Below, piece by piece: positions 23,641 to 33,631 of a DNA stretch of 64,000 bases; position 1 is the stretch's first letter; each line of letters begins with the position of its first letter. The position numbers and the translations under genes are program-made. Source of the DNA: Siphonodentalium dalli (Eukaryota; Mollusca; Scaphopoda; Gadilida; Siphonodentaliidae); assembly GCA_032622095.1 (NCBI GenBank), contig CP136063.1, positions 23,316,987-23,380,986 on the forward strand, in the 5' to 3' direction. A model generated the notes under the pieces. It worked only from the letters and a program-made list of their open reading frames with translations, was not told the origin of the DNA and did no database searches.

Positions 23641-24122
23641 TATAACGTTAGATCACGTTAACGCTTAACCGGCCGATGCATTGACTGTTTCAGACGTCTT
23701 GGTGATATCTCGGGCACCGATGGTAATTTATCTTTACGTTGAAACTTGATAATTAATGAGCGTGTGTATATGAGGCGCGTTTATATACTTGAGTGGAAAT
23801 CAAATCGGGTTAAACTGGCGGATTTTTACGGACGAAATTTGATGCATAGGGTATCTCGGTATCCGCTGGGCCGATTTCCCGGTATCCGCTGGGCCGATTT
23901 CCACCATTTTTGGGGTGTTGGTGTTTGACCCCACCTGACCTTCAAAATGGTCAATTCAAGGTCAAATCGGGTAAAACCGGATGGATTTCGACGGGTACTT
24001 TTGTCGGGTACTTTTGTTCGGGCACTGTGTTTTGGACGGGTCAAATCGTGACCCCACTTGACCTTGGCCTTCAAAATAGACAATTCAAGGTCAAACCCGG
24101 ACGAAGTCGGGTCACCTTCTAG

Positions 24123-24828
24123 TATATATATATATAGCTATATATAGCTATATATATTATGTCAAACTTGTGACTGAATGTGATTGCTTCTGATACTGTT
24201 TCATTGTTGCATACAAAAGACAGCCACAAAGAATGCGCACTTATGTGTAATTGGTTAGACATACATTTGATTAATATATAGACAACATTTACCTTCTATA
24301 CTGACAATCATTTATCGTCGTTACGAAGTGAGCTAATTAATATTGGTATGGCATCTGAGTCATGTATTATCTACATCTTCACTATATTTATGCCCGATGT
24401 ATTGATTCGAGATTAGATGCAATTCGGAATTATTTGGCTGATTCGATTCGAGATTCGACTCAAAATCAAAATGCCCGATTCACAGGGCCCTAGTGATGGG
24501 AGACACCTCGCCTCCAGTGGTGCCTGGACTAATAGCGCTTGCTAGTCTTCGCCTCTCAAGGTTTCGGTGTTGAATGGGTCGCTGTGAATCACCCTCTTAA
24601 TAGAATCGCAACGGTGTTGAGTGTTTTGCTTATCGCTCACTATTCACGTGTTGTATGTACATAAACGCTCGGCTCACACATAGTGTGTTTTGTGGATAAT
24701 ATCGCATTCATACTATCATTATACTATACTATTAGAATATTCTTGAGGAAGTTTTCTGAAATTGGTAACTATAATTATATATTTATCAAAGCTTATTTGG
24801 AGCATGTATGTTACCATCGCGATATAAG
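24123..24828. repeat. (TA)n then block B, copy 1
   Basis: TA-rich tract to about 24160, then sequence to about 24775 that matches 54945-55585 almost base for base. Includes a stretch of GATTCGATTCGAGATTCGA ending TTCACAGGGCCCTAG, like the TAGGGCCCTGCGAA ends seen at 38612 and 39013. 24776-24828 is unmatched. No gene. Confidence 0.75.
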
Positions 24829-27800
24829 ATTCCAAATCATAACAGTGCATATGCGTAAGGATTGTCACATGCATGACCGCGATCCTGCCTGCTCGGATTG
24901 ACGATCGAACTGCATACAAAGGGACAGACGACAAACACCCATTATAACTGAATAGGCGTCACGTGGTTTCTGACGAACTACTTACATTGTACGGACGTAG
25001 ATTGCGGATGTAACTGCAAACAACAAGTCTTTCTCGTTCGAGTTAAGGGGGAGGTCAAGTGAACAATTTTAAATGGGTGATTTGCATGCAAATATCCGGA
25101 ACGAAAGTTATGTATGAAGCATTTGTCCGAAACGAAATCATCATATAAGATTTAATATTTAACCGGCAGGTAAATTATAAAATTTTGCAGTAAATATATT
25201 TTTGAGAATGTTTTTCTGGAATTAAATCACATGACCTACATTTGAAAAATCAATATAAAGTTCTAAAATAAATACATCAACATTAATCATTATAATTGAA
25301 CAAGTTCCAATCAGACCGGCCTGATAAATCTGTTGTTTCCAATACCACATCAATTCAAACTCAGATGCACATGCACTTTGTAACTTCTGCTCCGCAGATT
25401 CGTAGGGAAACCCCCTTTAACAATTAGTCACATGACTTCCCCCTTAAGTTTGAGTTAACAAAGTATACACTTTACATCCAATGAATTTGATACTGATCGC
25501 CAACATTAGACATTAGAGAGCGCGAGATACGATCATTATATCAGTAAATCGGTATGCGTACCTGTATATTCCACTCAAATTTAAAAGGATGGTAGGTATT
25601 TAAGTGTTGCACTGTTTCAGTTCGATGGGCTTGAATGTGATTAAGATGGACTTAGATGGGATTAAGTCTCAGGGGAATCAAAATATCACAAGGTCGTTCT
25701 TATTACGCCACAAAGTGGTGTAAGCTATTTTTGAGTTTTTGATGAAGAGATATACATGTATATAAAAACCAAAATAGAAGATGACTGCTGGCGACAATGT
25801 TTTCCAAAAAAATTCAAACCATTCGATAGCTCCCATCTAGTTGTCACCCCGAAGATCAATATGAAGTTTGGTGACTATCAGATGAGGGATATGTCTGTAC
25901 AGTTGCTAAACAATTCAGTCATTCAAAGAGTAAGATACCAAATTGCTGCCAGTGGTCATGTTTTTTAACGAAATTCGGAAAAATTAGATTACTCTCACCC
26001 TGTTTATCTAGGTGATCATTGTGTAATTTGATGACGATCGGACAAGGGATGTCGTCTGTAGGATCAACTAAATTATTTAGCCATAAAAAGAGTAAAATTC
26101 AAAATCACCGCTGGCAGTGATGTTTTCACAAGGAAAGTCTGAGAACAAAATATGGCTCACATCTAGTGGTGACCCAAAATATCCACATGAGAAAAAGTTC
26201 TCCAATAAAAGCTGGCTGCAGGGTGCGCCAATTGATTCAAATTTAAAATTTAACCGGGTGTATTGCTGGTGGACATGTTTCCCCCGCAAATTTGATAGAC
26301 TGATGGACAAAACCACTGAATTCATTGAATCAATATACATGTACACATGGATTCATTTATATGCACTGTTATACACAGTACTGGTATATAAAGGTACTGA
26401 AAATAACTATATTACTAGTATACACAACATAAACCATATCATGGCTATGGGTTATAATATCCGAATATGATATCTGAGAACTTGGTGTGAATTGAAGAGT
26501 AGTGGGGTCGCAAGCATATCTACCCCTCCACGTTAGAAACATGCCATTAAATGGCATAAGTATAATCTAGCTTGAGGACAGAAGTGATCCATAAAACCCC
26601 CCTTAATTCAACCAGGTCCTCACACGCGATGTATGGTCGATCACACGATGATCAAGGGGGGGGGGGGGGTAGAATTGTTGTATACAAACAGCACTACATG
26701 TAAATATAAAATAAAATAGTGCTACATCTTATTACAGATTATTGCCACATATAATCAGTGACTATACAGACAGTCTGACAAAATAAAGTTTCAGTGACAC
26801 TCTATCCGAAGAGGGGGATAATTTCATATGTTACAGTCAATGGAGCAATTATGAATCTGGAAAGGTGAAATTTCTAAGTAATACTAGATATCGACATGAC
26901 GCGATAACATATAACGTAAATGCAATATGGCCGCTGGCGACCATTTTTTCCTATGAAATTCAAAAAATATTTGATAGCTCTCATCTGATAGATCAATATC
27001 AAGATACATATGAAGTTTGGTGATGATCAGATGAGTGAAGTGGACTGTGGTTTGTTCTAAAGGGTTTAGTAATGCTTAAAAAGATTCTTACCTTATTATT
27101 TTTATGTTCACCTTATAAACTTCACTGAGTCATCTTTGTCATGTATTGAATTTGATATCTTTTGTTAACAGTTTATAAATCATGTATGTCTCATATTTGT
27201 TATTTTAATTTATGTGTTTATAATCATTAAATCAAGTTACATTCCTTAAAAAGATTCTTACCTTAATGTTTTTATGTTCACTTTATAAACGTCACTGAGT
27301 CATCTTTGTCATGTACTGAATTTGATATCTTTTGTTAACAGTTTATAAATCATGTATGTCTCATGTTCGTTATTATATTTTATGTGTGTATTATCATTAA
27401 ATAAAGTTATCATTTAAAATAAATGTAGTCACGTCCTAAATTATTTTTTCACAAAAAAACTCAAATACCCCAAAACACAATAGTTTAGAGTCGCCAATTA
27501 GTTAATCCGATTACCTATAACACTAAGCACATAAGCCGCTTAACTTTTTAAATGGGGCCGACCGTTTACACTTTATAGAATGAAAGAACGAAAAGTTGAA
27601 TAAAATCAACAAATTTGTGAATTTAAGAACAATTCAAACGTTAATGTTGTCCATGTCATAACCCGGACATATGTACTAAATTTCAGAGCCGGTCGCATAC
27701 ACTTTATAGTGTGTTTCAGAACGAAAAAAATTGAATAAAATCAACAAATTTGTAAATTTAAAAACAATTCAAACGTTGTTGTATTCCATGTCCCAGCCCG

Positions 27801-28270
27801 GACATATACACTAAATTTCAATAATATTCATTCAGAAACAACGGACCAAACGCTATATAACACCCGTATACAACTTTTATTTCGAGCCGGCCTCGGATAC
27901 ATTTTATAGTGTGTACCGAATTGGCACACGTCGACTGGGACGAGTTGGCCCTGGTGCGATTAGGCCGATTCCGACACCTTCTATAATTTACAGTAGGTAC
28001 CCGTTTACGCGTAGTTTAATTTAGAAAGTTCAGCAATTAATATCGTAAATAGAGCGACTGTATTTGACAGAGAATACCTCTGTTATTGATTATTAAGTTG
28101 CTATACATTAAAAACGACAAATTCACATGCTCGTTCAAGCGCAGTAGTCTATTTTCGCCATGTTAAAGGACATCCACACATACCAAATAACGCTAACCTA
28201 CTGCAAATGTTTTACACGAAAACTGTTAACATATTTGGGCTGAATTCATCTGATGCGGTATTATTCCTCG
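24829..28270. repeat. Block C, copy 1 (about 3.4 kb)
   Basis: Near-identical to 61207-64000 over 24829-27644 and to 36342-38215 over the part starting near 26077. Contains degenerate 165-180-bp repeats ('gatagctcccatctagttgt', 'atgaagtttggtgactatcag'), a poly-G run near 26655, a 170-bp tandem pair, and a roughly 145-bp tandem pair near 27557-27830. The 117-codon frame at 26117-26470 recurs in every copy, but so does its antisense frame, as expected from DNA identity alone. No terminal inverted repeats or transposase seen. Confidence 0.8.
27075..27414. repeat. 170-bp tandem duplication within block C
   Basis: Two units starting CTTAAAAAGATTCTTACC at 27075 and 27245, ending in CATTAAATAAAGTT-like sequence. 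Also duplicated in the other two block C copies (about 37325-37620 and 63430-63770). Confidence 0.85.
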
Positions 28271-28299
28271 AAATAATTGTTTTGTCAAATGATATTGAT

Positions 28300-28930
28300 T
28301 AGTTGCAATCATATAAACGTCATAATGTTCAAATATTTGTGACATTGGTTTTGTGTTTGTGACATTGGTTATGTGTTTTTTTCTGAAAATATTATTGAAA
28401 AAAAATCGAATTTCTCAAATTCTGAGCCATATTCTGGCGGCCATCTTGGATTTTGATTTACAAATGTGACATCAGTTAACGTAGAAATATATAAGGAACC
28501 AAATGCAATTCATTGCAATGTCATAACTCAATTGGTTTTTTACACAATTGTCATATAAACGGACATAGGGTAATATCGCAAAATGTACCGATTGTTGCGG
28601 ATGATCGCACTGGCGGCCATTTTACTTTCTCCCTAAGTTGTCGATTACAGATTTTTTGTCAGATGATATTGAAGGATTACTTGCGGTCATATAAACGTCA
28701 TAATGTTCAAATATTTGAGACATATTATGATTGGTTTTGTGTTTTTTCTGAAAAAATTGTTGAAAACAAATCGAATTTTTCAAATTCTGTGCCATATTCT
28801 GGCGGTCATCTTGGATTTTGATATTCAGTTGACGTAGAAATATATAAGGAACACAATGCAATTCATTGCAATGTCATATCTCAATTAGTTTTTCCACAAT
28901 CGTCATATATATAGACATAGGGTAAAATCA
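28300..28930. repeat. Tandem duplication, about 369-bp unit
   Basis: CATATAAACGTCATAATGTT at about 28312 recurs at about 28681, followed in both by a TTGGTTTTGTG stretch, CTGGCGG.CATCTTGGATTT and GTAGAAATATATAAGGAAC. Moderately diverged. The 102-codon plus frame at 28513-28821 spans the unit and has no recognisable domain. Confidence 0.75.
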
Positions 28931-29574
28931 CGAAATTTTCCGACCCTCATGGGCGCCATCTTGGATTACGTCATATGCGGCCAGGTTGATTTCTTGTTAA
29001 CATCCGGAATTCTACTCTAGAGGTGTCCAGGAACATAACAAAATCGGTCCGGATGAGTCATGGGGGGTCCATAGGGGGTGTACCTAGCTGCCAGACTAAT
29101 TAGTATCTTGCTAGAAGTCTGAACCATCGAGGAAAACAACCCATGTATTCGTTTGGAGTGGAATCTTCCGGAACCATATACAGTTAATAGTGTGTACATG
29201 AATGTAAAGTTCTCAAATAATAAGATCTGGTTTAATTTGTGCATATCATTTGTTGACTTGCTGAATGGGCATTTTGCATGAGTAGTTGCACTTCTATTGC
29301 GGTTTGACATTGGTTGCTTATGTTTACACATCGCAGCGTCGCTAACTGATACCATTCTAGATGCTGTGTTCATTTTCTAACAACTGTTTGGCGTTGTTGA
29401 AACAGGTATTACTTTATTAATTAATATTTTTGGAAAGTACCAGGAAATCATAGGATGAAGTCAACAGCTGTTGCATATTTCTAACTTCCAGAAAATATGC
29501 ATCAAGATGATTCTGACTACACCCAGAGGAAATTTAAATGGTACTAGTCTGAAGTATTTCCAGGCCGCTAGATA
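28931..29574. other. No supported gene; one unassigned minus-strand frame
   Basis: A 118-codon minus-strand frame (29017-29373) is not obviously repetitive but matches no family recognised by eye. It could be an exon or chance. Nothing else seen. Confidence 0.4.
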
Positions 29575-29764
29575 AGGTGTCGGTCATTTGCGGAATGAGC
29601 TTGCAAAACGATGCATTTGGTGATGCTACCCAGCATAGCAGGCTAGCATCACAAAATTCACACTCTAAGGACCTCCTACTGAAGCTAGTTCTCCATAGCT
29701 AATTATTAAATACCTAAACATAATTGGGTCTCCAGTTGGTGAATTCTGCAAATGTCCGGCACCT
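29575..29764. mobile_element. 190-bp MITE-like element with TA target site
   Basis: Terminal inverted repeats AGGTGTCGGTCATTTGC (left) and GCAAATGTCCGGCACCT (right) differ at two positions. TA dinucleotides flank at 29573-29574 and 29765-29766. The TA duplication suggests a Tc1/mariner-type origin. Non-coding. Confidence 0.65.
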
Positions 29765-29766
29765 TA

Positions 29767-30282
29767 TTTTGAGGAGTGAGTATGTGAAATAAGGAAATAA
29801 ATTATAATGGAAGTTAATCGTGGCATTAGAAATGTTGCTACGGGGACTTAAATTCTTATTTTAATATCCCATTTAACATCAAATGGTAATTCCAGTTGTT
29901 CACTAAACTCATTCATCATTCATCGCAAATACATAAATAAATGTAAACAAATTTTCAACGTGGCATTTGTGGTTCTAGAACATAAGAGGGTGATGGTGGA
30001 GTATTTGTAAATATATAAATAAGATTAATTAACCTACTGATAAAAAACATTTGTCCTAAAAATTTAATTTTAATGTGACAAATAAATATACAAGCAATGG
30101 TCCACTATCCTTAAAATACTGAATACTTAAAAATATTGAGCCAAAATTTCTACCTGACTATGTGTAGAATAATTTTCATTGATTTAATGAATAAATGATT
30201 ATATTATGAAACAATTTTCTTCTGATTCACATGTAAACAGAAGGAAATGCATTTCCAGTGTTGATAATGCAAACTCTGTTAC
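29767..30282. other. No gene seen
   Basis: AT-rich unique DNA; nothing recognisable. Confidence 0.5.
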
Positions 30283-30785
30283 TAGAACCAACTGGTTCTT
30301 GGGGCTGTATCCAACAAGGAACCATATTATTCCAAATGAAGAACAAATGGTTCTTGGTGGAAGGGAGTAGGGGGAATTTGTTCTTGGGAAAGAAACAAAT
30401 TGGAACCAATGAAGAACCAGGGAATGGTTCTTGTTCTTCAATTTTCTCTGCAAGGAACCATTATTATTGTTGAAGAACCAAATTATTACTACAGAAGAAC
30501 CAAATGGTTCCACATAAAGAACCAATTATATCAATGAAGAACCAAATTTTCGTCCGTGGAGAACCAACTGGTTTTGCGTGGTATAAATAATGAAGAACAA
30601 AATGGTTCTAAATTTGGTTCTCAATAGTTGCAATCATGAGGAACCAAATGGTTCTTGGTTTGGTTCCCGGTAGACCGAGTTCTGAAAAAACCAAACGGTT
30701 ATAGGACCCACCGAAGAACCAATTTGTTCTTCATTTGGTTCCTCTCGGAGGACAAGTGGGGAACCACTGAAGAACCATTGGATTC
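30283..30785. repeat. Cluster of AAGAACCAAATGGTTCTT palindromic motifs
   Basis: AGAACC or GGTTCT half motifs occur more than twenty times in about 500 bp, often as the near-palindrome AAGAACCAAATGGTTCTT, at irregular spacing. The FF/GSS-rich minus frames come from this motif. No known family recognised. Confidence 0.85.
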
Positions 30786-31070
30786 CGATTTTTTCTAAGA
30801 GTGTATAAAATATCGTCGAGAAAGACACTCGTTAGCAAATGCTGTAAATGGATACTCGAGGGACTCCTTTTGGGTATGACAGAGCAGCTGATCCGTGGCT
30901 AAAGGAACACAAGGCGTTCGGAGTGGGTAAATGTGCAAATCTGAAAAAACACCACAGCCAGGAAGATAACGGAGAAATAGATAAACGTTGTTCTTATGTA
31001 TAAAAAATGACATGTTCACACCATTGTTATGTAAACAAACTGTTGCAGTGATTTCTCAATAAACATCATT

Positions 31071-31202
31071 AAAGGTACTCAATCCGATCAAGCGCCCCTC
31101 AATTAATATTTAATAAAGGTACTCAATCCGATCAAGCGCCCCTCAATTACTATTTATTAAAGGTATTCAATCCGATCAAGTGCCCCTCAATTACTATTTA
31201 TT
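31071..31202. repeat. Three 44-bp tandem units at MITE left end
   Basis: Each unit begins AAAGGTACTCAATCCGATCA and holds GCGCCCCTCAATTA. Because the unit contains the terminal repeat, the element has three possible left ends. Confidence 0.9.
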
Positions 31203-31603
31203 TGGCTTCGGGGGTAAACAATATTTGATTCGAGTTGATGAACCCACACATCAAAGCTCAGAGTGATCAGATATCGATTTTTGAAATCTATTATTAGCTG
31301 GAATATTTAGTGGACCAGTAAAAGTCGACGAGAAGGCACTATTGGACAAAATTGAGGATGAAGATGGATAACTCTAAAATCAAGTGGCTTTTTTGTGTCA
31401 GATATTTGACAAACCGGCAATATTTCGTTAAACAAAATGTTGATAAATGACAGGTTTGGGGAAATTTTATACTATAGTTGCCCGTGGTTAGCATTATATT
31501 TTGGGCTTTTAATTGATTCTGATAACTGAAGCAGCATTTCAAAACATATTGTTGCTATTGGAAATTGATAATATGAGGACCATCGAATCGGATTGAGTAC
31601 CTT
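31072..31603. mobile_element. 532-bp MITE-like element in block D
   Basis: Perfect 17-bp terminal inverted repeats AAGGTACTCAATCCGAT at both ends, with flanking TA at 31070-31071 and 31604-31605. The left end carries three copies of a 44-bp unit (starting 31071, 31115, 31159); the paralogue at 57777-58228 has one. Non-coding. Confidence 0.75.
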
Positions 31604-31947
31604 TAATACCGTAATAAGTTATTATATGTAATTCCAAAATTGGTTTTCAGAATATTTTTCATTGCTTTGACATTTTGCAATGTTTAATGTCAAGATTTTA
31701 TTAAACTTTGGTATCTTATTTCACAACTTTGACTACGATTGTTAATACTATGTACAGTAAAAGTAATGTTTATATAACAATTATTTCGATTTGCGGAATA
31801 TCGTATTTTGAGAGTTATTAATAAAGAAAATAAAAATAAAGTCATTATTTTTTACATGTGCTGATTTATAATAGTTGTTTCGCAGAACTTTTAATAAATG
31901 TATATTTTTTCGAGTAAACCCACATCGAAGGGTTTGTGTGTGGCCCT

Positions 31948-32156
31948 TTACACATCTGTTCCTAAAATATTTTCACAATCGCCATATGTTATTCGCTCTC
32001 TTTGTGTAAATTCTTTTCGTTTGTTCAGTACATCCGCTATCCCAACAAGAAGTGTCTGCCAAAACATGTCCTGGTTTTCGTCATTTGTCGGAAAAAGAAG
32101 GCGAGTTTTCCTATCATAATAATACTCTAACACACCCTTAAGTTGTCGCCTTTTAA
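31948..32156 (-). pseudogene. TLR 3' fragment (end of TIR domain)
   Basis: Minus-strand frame reading KRRQLKGVLEYYYDRKTRLL, then the box 3 FW motif (QDMFW) and a tail ending NILGTDV. It matches the end of the TLR pseudogene at 59256-59460, sharing its EFTQRERITYGDC tail rather than the tail of the intact TLR. Homology stops at 32156; upstream codons are unrelated. It is a remnant carried with block D, without the rest of the TIR, TM or ectodomain. Confidence 0.9.
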
Positions 32157-33470
32157 TTTGAAGAATGAATTGTAACATACACAAATTTCAAATAAATAAA
32201 TGCGACATTTCTTTACATTGAGTGTAGGTGCGGGCAGCGGTAAGTTCTGCGTAGGGGACTGAACTCTGCATGGAGCTTGATTCGTTCCCAGCATTCACTC
32301 AAATAATGGAAATCTGGTTACCTTATTCTACGAAACCAACAACAGCATTTGAGTACGTACAGTACCCCTTAACAATCTGGATGCTAAAATAAAATATAGT
32401 ATCGTCCGCGTATTATAAACTTTCTTCGCAAGTTACAGAGGCGAAGCCGATTCGTATAAAACTATACCGTGGCCATATTTGATATAGTATATGCCCACTC
32501 TTTCTGTATTTATAATTTGTGCTGTGATTTAAAAAAAATGTTTTGTTTAAAGAAACCACACAGACGGTCACATCACCTGCGTTGGTTGTCTATACGTTAC
32601 GGACATGCGAATGTCGTCATGTGAATGTCGTCATGAATTTTCATATATGGTCAGGCAGAATCGGAGGGTGGTATGGCATTTTTTAAATTTTATCACATGA
32701 CTTCCGGTTAGCAACTTTGTAGATATTGTTAAAGCGCAGAATCGTCAGTGGACCAACAAGATAGAAATAAAATTGGCAACATGCGTGATTTAGGACTATT
32801 AGTTTCATAGGGTGATCATTGTACTATTAAGTCACAGTTTGTGTGTTGCTCTACTAAGTGTCACGTATGATCGTAATATTTTTGTATCACACATACCTCA
32901 CTGACATAATCATGCAATGTTTCTAAAGTTAATTTAAACAGGGGCGCAAATATATATGTCTAAGTGTGTGAGAGGATCGTAGACATCAACCAGGAAAAAC
33001 CAGCTGAACAAGCTGAACTTAAGTCGTGTGCATATGTGTTTGATAACTGTTTATTATTATATCTTAAAATACCAAACAAATACTAATGCAAATACTCCCT
33101 GTTGACAATATTGTTTTATACTGTATATTTAAGCACCTATTCAACAATTTTCGATTCAATATTACTCATTTCCCGTTCGCCATTTTACCCCCCCCTTTTC
33201 ACTGTTATTTTTAAATGTTATCACCCCAACTTACGAGTAACTTTTTAATAATTTTTCGATTTTGTGATTTTAAGCGCGCTTCTATATTTTTGTTTATAAC
33301 GTCTCACTTTTTGTTCTACTGTTTTTGTGGATGTCCATATGTCTTATGTATGCAATTGTATTTTATGTTTAACATGTCAAACGTTTTAGAGCAATTCGAT
33401 GGATTTTGCGCTATACAAAACTGTTAATTATTTATTATTATGAGAACATAACAAAAATAATTAAATCTGA
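32157..33470. other. Intergenic DNA between TLR fragment and intact TLR
   Basis: No supported gene. Unique AT-rich DNA with a C run near 33190. Confidence 0.5.
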
Positions 33471-33517
33471 GGGGTGGGGTGGGGACGAAATATCGTGAAG
33501 GAGGGGGGGGGGGGTTG
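33471..33517 (+). other. G-rich tract, possible G-quadruplex
   Basis: GAGGGGTGGGGTGGGG followed after a short gap by an uninterrupted G run of about 12. It has at least four G runs on the plus strand, so the C-rich complement would lie in the TLR transcript if it extends this far. Confidence 0.5.
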
Positions 33518-33532
33518 ATGATAATCTAGGTG

Positions 33533-33538
33533 TTTATT
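33533..33538 (-). promoter_or_regulatory. Candidate poly(A) signal for the intact TLR
   Basis: AATAAA on the minus strand about 94 nt beyond the TLR stop codon. Position is reasonable; use is unproven. Confidence 0.35.
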
Positions 33539-33631
33539 TTTGATAGCCTTACTATTATGTATGCAATACAAAATATCGCTGAGATGGATCATTGAGTGAC
33601 TCCTTATGTATGGCATACCAGTTTATCGTGA

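Larger units (their letters stand above)
17323..24122 (+). mobile_element. 6.8-kb composite Helitron-like unit (U3) with foldback arms and satellite core
   Basis: Starts TCTATTATATATTTTGGAAG directly after the CTAG of the preceding unit and ends with the same hairpin and CTAG at 24119-24122, followed by (TA)n. Its first 440 bp and last 480 bp resemble the short units. Between them lie inverted arms (about 17780-18870 and 22170-23640) around a tandem array of roughly 190-bp units (about 18990-21530). No transposase, Rep/helicase or other protein is seen. A foldback element captured between Helitron-like ends, or a satellite nested in one, is equally compatible with the layout. Confidence 0.5.
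30819..31947. repeat. Block D, copy 1
   Basis: Matches 56889-57045 and 57655-58600 (shared CTCGAGGGACTCCTTTTGGG and CGGAGAAATAGATAAACGTTG). It runs directly into the TLR 3' fragment at 31948, as copy 2 runs toward the TLR pseudogene. Confidence 0.8.

Noticed and set aside
26117-26470. 117-codon frame recurring in all three block C copies
   Set aside because: The antisense frame recurs too and the copies are near-identical at DNA level, so recurrence is not evidence of selection. No domain is recognised.
29017-29373. 118-codon minus frame as a gene
   Set aside because: Not clearly repetitive, but no family recognised and no supporting signals; chance is as likely.
30199-30525. 108-codon minus frame
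   Set aside because: Built from GGTTCTT motifs; low-complexity composition.
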